A stretch of DNA of 5,126 bases from Bacteroidetes bacterium CG23_combo_of_CG06-09_8_20_14_all_32_9 (GTDB lineage Bacteria > Bacteroidota > Bacteroidia > Bacteroidales > GWA2-32-17), in the NCBI GenBank assembly GCA_002771395.1, contig PCSS01000300.1:1-5126 (forward strand), read 5' to 3'. Below the pieces are notes generated by a model. The model saw only the letters and a program-made list of their open reading frames with translations, was not told where the DNA came from and did not search any database. Position numbers and translations under genes: made by a program. Positions within the stretch are counted from its first letter, which is position 1; each line of letters begins with the position of its first letter. Of this stretch, positions 1 to 5,126 are shown piece after piece.

Positions 1-590
1 GGACCTGCAACAAGTTGAGGGAAAAACGTTACAAAAAATCCGAAATCAATAATGCTTTTAACGGGAGCTAATTTTCTGCGATATACGTCAATTGTATAGC
101 TCATTGACTGAAATGTGTAGAACGAAATACCAACGGGCAGAATAATGGTACTTACATCGAAACCGGCTCCGGAAAGCGAATTAGTCCATTCGGCTAAAAG
201 ATTTACAACTTTAAAATCGGTTCCGAAAATTTGATTTGTTATATCAATAAAAAAGTATGAATATTTAAAATAAGCTAAAACTGAAAGATTAGCCGCTACA
301 CTTATCAGAATAAGTATTTTGCGGTTAATTTGTTTTTGTGTTGCACCAAGACCAAACCCAACCAAATAATCAACTACGGTTGTGAAAATGAGTAACGAAA
401 AAAAGTATCCTCCCGATTTGTAATAAAAAAATAAACTAAATATAAGCAGGTAAACATTTCGTAACCAATGTTTTTTGTAAACAAAAGCAAATCCGAGCAA
501 TACAACAGCAAAAAATCCCCAGAAAAACAACGAAGAAAACAACATGGGGCTGTCCTCGTGATAAAGAAATATTTCTTTAATCCGGTCCAT
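1..590 (-). CDS. MBOAT-family O-acyltransferase (AlgI/PatA-like), 3' end cut by window edge
   Basis: This is the N-terminal 196 residues of a polytopic inner-membrane acyltransferase; the reading frame is open to base 1, so the C-terminus lies outside. The visible part has hydrophobic segments near residues 17-37, 45-56, 62-80 and 91-116. The MBOAT signature region follows, with LPVGISFYTFQS at 151-162, YTIDVYRRK at 165-173 and FFPQLVAGP at 189-197. These match AlgI, DltB and PatA-type proteins, which move an acyl group from a cytoplasmic donor across the membrane to an extracytoplasmic glycan or partner protein. The conserved catalytic histidine of the family would lie past the edge and cannot be checked. 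The ATG at 590 overlaps the TGA of the upstream SGNH gene (TGATG), which suggests translational coupling. A second in-frame ATG at 545 (Met16) resembles the usual AlgI start, but the overlap and the charged 15-residue extension favour 590. The family is certain; the acceptor (peptidoglycan or exopolysaccharide) is unknown. Confidence 0.93.
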   Translation of the reverse strand, partial: MDRIKEIFLYHEDSPMLFSSLFFWGFFAVVLLGFAFVYKKHWLRNVYLLIFSLFFYYKSGGYFFSLLIFTTVVDYLVGFGLGATQKQINRKILILISVAANLSVLAYFKYSYFFIDITNQIFGTDFKVVNLLAEWTNSLSGAGFDVSTIILPVGISFYTFQSMSYTIDVYRRKLAPVKSIIDFGFFVTFFPQLVAG

Positions 591-1870
591 CAGAATGGTT
601 TCATTTTGTCAATATAATTGTCGTAAGCCTTTAAAAATGCAGTAAACAACAAATCTCCCTGAAGATAGTATCCCGTTTTATTAAAATGGAGTTTATCGTA
701 TGCAGCCATTCCTGATTTTAACCAGTTTGCCATGCTTCCGTATCCTCCCATAATTTCGTAAAGATTCCATGAAGAGCATTTGTTTTCGGCAGCAATTCTT
801 ATAATAATTCTTGATGCAATGGCAACATCTGCATTGTGGTAGCGATGGCGCCGGTAATTATCGGAAGGTGTTGTAAACAGAATAGGTACATCGGGTTTTG
901 CTTCGCGAATTTTTTTTATAAGAATTAAAATATTTTGTTCAAATGCAAGAGTATCCCATTTAGCGGAATAACAATCGTTTGTGCCAAGCGAAACAATTAC
1001 CCAGTCGGGTGAAAGTAACGAAAGTTGATATGAAAACAGCGGGCATCGCAAAAATGCTTCTACATCGGCACCATTCACCCCTGCAGAATGATAAGTAATT
1101 CCGGGGTCGTCGTTTTCGAGGCTGATACCATAAAGGGTAAATGACTTTTGCAAAGTGTCGGTTTGTAAAATATTAAGCGAAAATGAATCGGAATAATTTT
1201 TCATAACAAATTGTGTATATCCAAGTGAATCGTTTTCAACAAAATCTTGTTTCAGGCTATCGTTGTCAGTTTTTATATCAAAACTCGTTTGCAGCATGTT
1301 ATGAAAAATTTTTATTTTATTAAAATCATAAGCAGGATAATCTTTATTTCGCAAGCGGATAAAAACCGATGAAATACTGTCGGTTGTAATAGCCGACGCT
1401 CCTGCAAGTCCGGGTGTACACAATTTATTTTTTTCTATATTGCAGCAACCTTTCCAATTCCCTGTAAAACTCACAAAAAAGTTAAAAGCATTATTAGACT
1501 GAATTAATTTAAACGGAAAAATAAATCCACGTGAGCCTTTTCCTCCTAAAAAAAAAGTTTGTAAACGTTCACGCATTCTTCCCGAAAAATAATCGGCTTG
1601 AATATGTGAATCGCCAATGTGAACAATGTTAAGTTGCCCTTCTCCTTTCAGTACTAATTTGTTTATTTTTGCAAATAAACTGTCGTAACTGCTGCTGTCG
1701 GGCAAAAAAGAAATATGGTTAAGATTGTATCTTATAAATGAATAGTTTGGAATACGGTAAATATCAGTTTGAGAAAAAACATTAAAATAAGTTCCATAAA
1801 ACATAGTATAAAAAACGAAGTATAGCCATACATTTTTAGTCTTTTGGTTTTTGAATTTGGTTGCTTTCAC
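590..1870 (-). CDS. Exported SGNH/GDSL hydrolase-fold protein, probable glycan O-acetyl esterase or transferase, GTG start
   Basis: The 426-residue product begins with a basic stretch, then a hydrophobic segment (14-32) ending in VFSQ, which reads as a Sec signal peptide with cleavage near residue 34. SGNH block I is VHIGDSHIQAD (83-93), with Ser88 the likely nucleophile. Block II is probably HSAGVNG (261-267), block III is SLGTND (294-299) with Asn298, and block V is DKLHF (392-396), giving Asp392 and His395. About 170 residues lie between blocks I and II and look beta-rich, as in Neisseria Ape1, which carries a CBM-like insert and whose triad I recall as Ser80, Asp366 and His369. The AlgJ/AlgX-type motif order is not seen. 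The gene ends in a one-base overlap with the MBOAT gene, so this is the best candidate for its periplasmic partner (a PatB-like role), though an esterase role is equally compatible. The start is GTG: an in-frame TAG lies at 1894-1892, no in-frame ATG follows it upstream, and Met23 would destroy the signal peptide. An out-of-frame ATG sits 8 bases upstream. Confidence 0.9.
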   Translation of the reverse strand: MKATKFKNQKTKNVWLYFVFYTMFYGTYFNVFSQTDIYRIPNYSFIRYNLNHISFLPDSSSYDSLFAKINKLVLKGEGQLNIVHIGDSHIQADYFSGRMRERLQTFFLGGKGSRGFIFPFKLIQSNNAFNFFVSFTGNWKGCCNIEKNKLCTPGLAGASAITTDSISSVFIRLRNKDYPAYDFNKIKIFHNMLQTSFDIKTDNDSLKQDFVENDSLGYTQFVMKNYSDSFSLNILQTDTLQKSFTLYGISLENDDPGITYHSAGVNGADVEAFLRCPLFSYQLSLLSPDWVIVSLGTNDCYSAKWDTLAFEQNILILIKKIREAKPDVPILFTTPSDNYRRHRYHNADVAIASRIIIRIAAENKCSSWNLYEIMGGYGSMANWLKSGMAAYDKLHFNKTGYYLQGDLLFTAFLKAYDNYIDKMKPF

Positions 1871-1893
1871 TTTTTCATTAATTATTTCTTGCT

Positions 1894-1907
1894 ATATGTT
1901 ATATGTT
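1894..1907. repeat. Exact 7-bp tandem duplication in the intergenic leader
   Basis: The heptamer ATATGTT occurs twice head to tail, between the promoter-like element and the GTG start of the second SGNH gene. It may be a slippage product of AT-rich DNA; no function is evident. Confidence 0.5.
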
Positions 1908-1925
1908 TTTCATTTCTTTTGTATT

Positions 1926-1933
1926 CAAAATTA
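1926..1933 (-). promoter_or_regulatory. Candidate Bacteroidota -7 promoter element ahead of the second SGNH gene
   Basis: On the minus strand the bases read TAATTTTG, an exact match to the TAnnTTTG -7 consensus of the Bacteroidota primary sigma factor. It lies about 56 bases before the GTG start and inside the only sizeable gap of the cluster. The nearest upstream TTG that could serve as the -33 element is 24 bases away, longer than the usual 19-21, so the promoter is weak or the match is chance in AT-rich DNA. If real, it would give the SGNH-MBOAT pair its own transcript in addition to read-through from the transglycosylase. Confidence 0.35.
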
Positions 1934-2010
1934 GCATCTGCTTAGTAGTGTTATCATCAATTATTATTGTCATCCTTACTGCCCGTTTAAAGAAGGGGGA
2001 TAACAGGAAT

Positions 2011-3486
2011 TTATTTTGAAATTTGAACTTTGTTTTTTTCTAAATCAGTATTTTTTATTTTATAGTTATTGTATTCGTAAACCAGAGCATTATAAAACAT
2101 TTCAGCTATAATTTTTGCTCCCCGAGGGCTTAAATGTGTAAAATCTTTTGCAGCCATTGGAGGGTTGGCATTCACCCAACTGGGCATGGAATTTTTACCT
2201 CCCATAGTCGTATAAAAATCCCAAAAGGCACAATTGGCACGGAAAGCTGCTTTTTTTTGTGCATTTCTTATTTTCTCAATATTGGGATACGATTCGTAAC
2301 CATTCTCTGTTTTTTGCGACATATCGGAAATACCTATAACAATGATTCCCATATCGGGATGAATTCTTTTTAAAGTAGAAAGTTGTCCGTAAATCCAGTT
2401 TTCGTAAAAAGTGTAATCGTCAAGAACATTGGGGACTACATTTACACCAAATTCAAAAATCAGGAGTTTTACATTCAGTTTTTCGTACATGTGTTTAAGA
2501 AGTGTAAGGTCGCCGTGGGTAAAATCGGTTCCCGAGCTTCCCCGCAAAGGAATGTTATCAAAAGCAAGTCCTTTTTCACTGTCAAATGCAATTCCATAAA
2601 TATCGGGGCTGTCCTTGCCCGAAAATTTTAATGTAAGTACTTTTGGCACATAACTTAGCTTCCACGAAACTATATTAAACTCGCAACCCGAGAGCAGTGT
2701 TTCGAAGCCAAGCAATTTTTCACCGTCATATAATTCAGCTATTACGGGTTCTTTGTTATTTCCGGCAAGAAGTTTAAGTTCGCTGAATTTGTAACAATTG
2801 TCATAAGCCGAATTAGATTTGCTGATGTTTACCGATGCTTCATAAATAACAGAATCGTTCGGAAGAGAATCGTTATAAACAGGTGCAAAACGGCTAAAAC
2901 TAAGCATTACGCCATATTTTTTATGTTTTATTTTTTTATCAATTTTACCAAACAATGTGTAACGCTTCCAGTTTCCAATATTTTTAATTGTTACCACTCT
3001 ACTTAAATTATTTACATCAACTAATGGAACTAATCCTGCTCCACTGCCACCAAATCTTTGCTGAAAACGATTTCTCAAAAAACCGGTAATACGGTCGCCT
3101 TCAATTTGACTATCGCCGTAATGTAAAATTCTTATCAAACTATTATTTCTCTGAACATTTTTAAAAAATGGTATGAGTGCGGTTTTTTCACTATCCGGAA
3201 ATTCAAGATGTTGAATTACATTTACAAGGCTGTCAACATTTAAAGAATCTATAGTAAGTAAAGAATCGGAAAGTGAAATACTATCAGAAAACGATTCATT
3301 TTTTTTGATGATATCTGAAATGTCGGCATATTTAACCGTGCTATTGTTAATAATACCTGATAGCGATGGAAATTTAAGATGAATATTACTAAAAAGAGTT
3401 AGTCCACCTTTGGGAGTTGCCCAGGCAATAAACGTTAATACTCCGAATACAACAATTATAAATAGAAGTGTTTTTAATGGTTTCAT
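2011..3486 (-). CDS. Membrane-anchored or exported SGNH/GDSL hydrolase-fold protein, paralogue of the next gene
   Basis: The 491-residue product has one N-terminal hydrophobic segment (7-23, ending AWA), which is either a signal peptide or an anchor. A low-complexity Ser/Asp/Leu linker (about 64-90) precedes the catalytic domain. Block I is LHYGDSQIEGD (121-131) with Ser126. A beta-rich insert spans about 160-305. LRGSSGTDF (314-322) is probably block II. Block III reads FEFGVNV (344-350), with Asn349 present but Val in place of the usual Asp. Block V is DFTHLS (448-453), giving Asp448 and His451. It shares GGxG after block I, GNWK in the insert, and MGG-x2-SM-x2-W followed by MAA-x-D near the C-terminus with the downstream SGNH protein, so the two look like a diverged tandem duplication. 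It starts 22 bases after the transglycosylase stop, so the two are almost surely co-transcribed. By analogy with Ape1 it could remove acetyl groups from peptidoglycan ahead of that enzyme; this is inferred, and an acetyltransferase role is not excluded. Confidence 0.88.
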   Translation of the reverse strand: MKPLKTLLFIIVVFGVLTFIAWATPKGGLTLFSNIHLKFPSLSGIINNSTVKYADISDIIKKNESFSDSISLSDSLLTIDSLNVDSLVNVIQHLEFPDSEKTALIPFFKNVQRNNSLIRILHYGDSQIEGDRITGFLRNRFQQRFGGSGAGLVPLVDVNNLSRVVTIKNIGNWKRYTLFGKIDKKIKHKKYGVMLSFSRFAPVYNDSLPNDSVIYEASVNISKSNSAYDNCYKFSELKLLAGNNKEPVIAELYDGEKLLGFETLLSGCEFNIVSWKLSYVPKVLTLKFSGKDSPDIYGIAFDSEKGLAFDNIPLRGSSGTDFTHGDLTLLKHMYEKLNVKLLIFEFGVNVVPNVLDDYTFYENWIYGQLSTLKRIHPDMGIIVIGISDMSQKTENGYESYPNIEKIRNAQKKAAFRANCAFWDFYTTMGGKNSMPSWVNANPPMAAKDFTHLSPRGAKIIAEMFYNALVYEYNNYKIKNTDLEKNKVQISK

Positions 3487-3508
3487 ACCCGAATAATTAC
3501 CTTGATGC

Positions 3509-5041
3509 CTATTCTTTTTTCCTGATTTTCAGTTTTTGCCCAATCTGAAGACTTTTTGCATTAGTAATTCCATTTAATTTCATAATATCATCGCCGGTAA
3601 TACCCGGATACATTTTTGCTATGGTGTAAAAATTATCGCCCGATTTTACAGTATAATAAATATAATCGTCTTTGGTAGTGGTCTCATCTTCATGCTTATT
3701 TGTTATAACCTGAGATTCAATTTTGTTTTTTGTTTTCAAATGTTTTTTATACTTACCCGCACTATCTTCAGCCACATATATAATTAATTTTTTCCCGGCA
3801 ATCAATCTGTTTTTCTTAATGTTATTCCATGATTTTATATCTGCAATTGTTACATTAAACCGGTTTGCAATTTTTCCAATATTATCGCCACTTTTAATCG
3901 TATAGCTTAATCGTACTTCGCCTGAAGAGACTTTACTATTATTATTTTGAATATCATATTGCGATGGTCGTATTGAACTGAAAAAAACAGAATCTTTATA
4001 ATTAAAAATAGAATCTTTTAGAATAATAAATTGTGTAATATATTCTGCCGGAAGCATAAGTGAAAGCGTATTGTAGTTAGCCGGAATAATATCTTTTTTG
4101 TACTGGGGATTTAATTCGCGAAGTTTTTCTATTGGAATTTGAAGAACTTCGGCAACTTGCATTAAATGAAGCTCGTGGTTAATAAGAATAGTGTCGGTAG
4201 CCGCAGGTAATTCAATTTTTCGGGGAATAAGTTTTAGGTCTTTGTAATTACTCATGGTATATGAAGCTGCTATATATGCCGGCACATAACCTCGTGTTTC
4301 GCGTGGAAGACGATTGTAAATTCCCCAATATGTTGTTTTTCCTGTTCGTTTAATGGCTTTATTAATATTTCCGGGTCCGCAATTGTAAGCTGCAATAACT
4401 AAATGCCAATCGTGGTAAATATCGTAAAGATCGCGCAGATAATGGGCTGCTGCATCCGAGGATTTCATAGGGTCCTGGCGTTCATCGATAAAAGAATTTA
4501 TATTTAATTTATATAATTTTCCGGTAGTGTACATAAATTGCCATAAACCTGATGCTCCTGCACGGCTTATTGCGTGTGGGTTTAGTGCCGATTCAATAAT
4601 TGGAAGATATTTTAACTCAAGCGGAAGACCATATTTATCAAGAGCTTGTTCAAAAACAGGAAAATAATATTCTGATAACCCAAGCATTACCTCAACTTGT
4701 TTGCGGCGTTTTATTGAATAAAACTCAATGTATTTTTGTACAATTTCATTATATGTCATTTCAATATATGTATTCATGCGTGCAAGTTGTTCTATGTACA
4801 TATCTTGTGAAAAAAACGGCATAATAACAGTATCATTTGCAGTATCAAAACTATTTTCTTTTCCGGCAGGATTAACAGAACCTTGCACATACCAAAGCAA
4901 AAGCATACTGTCGAGGTTTCGCGAAAAATCCTGAAAATCAAGTTCGGGATTTACAAATGTTGTATCATCTATATCATTTTGAGCAACAGATGAAAACAAA
5001 AGGTAAAAAGTTAAAATAAACGCAGTAAGCACAAATTTCAT
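3509..5041 (-). CDS. mltD: MltD-type lytic transglycosylase (GH23) with C-terminal LysM domains
   Basis: This enzyme cleaves the MurNAc-GlcNAc bond of peptidoglycan and leaves 1,6-anhydroMurNAc ends. A signal peptide (1-20, ending SSVA before Gln21) directs export; it has no lipobox cysteine, unlike lipoprotein Mlt enzymes. After an N-terminal region (about 80-135), the SLT/GH23 domain spans about 136-265. It carries LKYLPIIESALNP (143-155) with catalytic Glu150, SGLWQFM (164-170), AAYNCGPGNI (217-226) and the RETRGYVPAYIA motif (247-258) typical of MltD-type enzymes. Two clear LysM repeats that bind glycan GlcNAc follow: YTIKSGDNIGKIA (380-392) to about 423, and YTVKSGDNFYTIA (463-475) to about 507, joined by a Lys/Glu/Thr-rich linker (424-460). 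A third, degenerate LysM-like stretch is suspected at about 286-332. The 510-residue length suits MltD homologues. The ATG at 5041 gives a complete signal peptide. It is the first gene of the apparent cluster, 22 bases ahead of an SGNH gene. Confidence 0.95.
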   Translation of the reverse strand: MKFVLTAFILTFYLLFSSVAQNDIDDTTFVNPELDFQDFSRNLDSMLLLWYVQGSVNPAGKENSFDTANDTVIMPFFSQDMYIEQLARMNTYIEMTYNEIVQKYIEFYSIKRRKQVEVMLGLSEYYFPVFEQALDKYGLPLELKYLPIIESALNPHAISRAGASGLWQFMYTTGKLYKLNINSFIDERQDPMKSSDAAAHYLRDLYDIYHDWHLVIAAYNCGPGNINKAIKRTGKTTYWGIYNRLPRETRGYVPAYIAASYTMSNYKDLKLIPRKIELPAATDTILINHELHLMQVAEVLQIPIEKLRELNPQYKKDIIPANYNTLSLMLPAEYITQFIILKDSIFNYKDSVFFSSIRPSQYDIQNNNSKVSSGEVRLSYTIKSGDNIGKIANRFNVTIADIKSWNNIKKNRLIAGKKLIIYVAEDSAGKYKKHLKTKNKIESQVITNKHEDETTTKDDYIYYTVKSGDNFYTIAKMYPGITGDDIMKLNGITNAKSLQIGQKLKIRKKE

Positions 5042-5082
5042 GATTAATATTTTTTTGTTAATACTCAGCAGAAAAGATTAGC

Positions 5083-5094
5083 CACTAATTAGTG
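5083..5094. promoter_or_regulatory. Perfect 12-bp palindrome upstream of the transglycosylase gene
   Basis: CACTAATTAGTG is its own reverse complement and is centred about 47 bases before the ATG of the transglycosylase. Its position would suit an operator for a dimeric repressor or activator. Flanking it, TGTCT occurs at 5093-5097 and again at 5106-5110. No convincing TAnnTTTG and -33 pair was found in the 85 bases between the ATG and the window edge, so the real promoter may lie outside. The site could also be chance or the edge of a dispersed repeat. Confidence 0.3.
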
Positions 5095-5126
5095 TCTGTC
5101 CGTAATGTCTATTTTTTGAAAATCAA

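Noticed and set aside
1971..2002. Possible rho-independent terminator after the first SGNH gene
   Set aside because: The complementary arms are only about 4 bases (ATCC/GGAT, with inner CCC/GGG) and no T-run follows on the minus strand, so the stem is too weak to call.
2134..2631. Two plus-strand open frames of 79 and 82 codons
   Set aside because: They lie wholly inside the antisense of the well-supported SGNH gene, show no recognisable domain, and look like shadow frames of AT-rich coding DNA.
590..3486. AlgJ/AlgX (DHHW-type) alginate acetyltransferase identity for the SGNH proteins
   Set aside because: Both have an N-terminal Gly-Asp-Ser block and a C-terminal Asp-x-x-His block, the standard SGNH order, and not the motif order of AlgJ/AlgX.
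3723..4934. Three plus-strand open frames of 60-74 codons opposite the transglycosylase gene
   Set aside because: All are antisense to GH23 and LysM coding sequence with clear motifs; their hydrophobic or Cys-rich translations are what reversed coding frames give, and none has start-site support.
5042..5126. Promoter for the cluster in the upstream edge
   Set aside because: TAATCTTT near 5072-5079 (minus strand) differs from TAnnTTTG at two positions and has no TTG at a suitable distance upstream.

Overview
The window looks like a chromosomal segment of a low-GC Bacteroidota bacterium, probably Bacteroidales-like. The support is AT-rich DNA, start codons with no good Shine-Dalgarno sequence, export signals ending in Ser-Val-Ala-Gln or Phe-Ser-Gln, a TAnnTTTG-type promoter element, and an MBOAT protein with an N-terminus of a style I associate with that phylum. 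The assignment is from memory and style, not from a search.

All genes lie on the minus strand, so the transcription order runs from high to low coordinates. First is an MltD-type lytic transglycosylase with a GH23 domain and C-terminal LysM repeats (5041-3509). After 22 bases comes an exported or membrane-anchored SGNH/GDSL esterase-fold protein (3486-2011). A 140-base gap with a promoter-like element follows, then a second, related SGNH protein that starts at GTG (1870-590). Last is an MBOAT-family membrane O-acyltransferase (590 to beyond base 1), cut by the window edge. The second SGNH gene and the MBOAT gene overlap by one base (TGATG). The 85 bases upstream of the transglycosylase hold a perfect 12-bp palindrome but no convincing promoter.

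The set fits a cell-surface O-acetylation module. The MBOAT protein would pass acetyl groups across the inner membrane. The SGNH proteins, whose Ser, Asp and His spacing resembles the Neisseria peptidoglycan O-acetylesterase Ape1, would transfer or remove acetyl groups in the periplasm. The transglycosylase would cut the glycan. O-acetylation of the MurNAc C6 hydroxyl is known to block lytic transglycosylases, so pairing these activities in one apparent operon suggests control of peptidoglycan turnover by acetylation. That functional link is inference. Acetylation of an exopolysaccharide, or chance adjacency, remains possible. No RNA genes, CRISPR arrays, transposases or clear terminators were seen.
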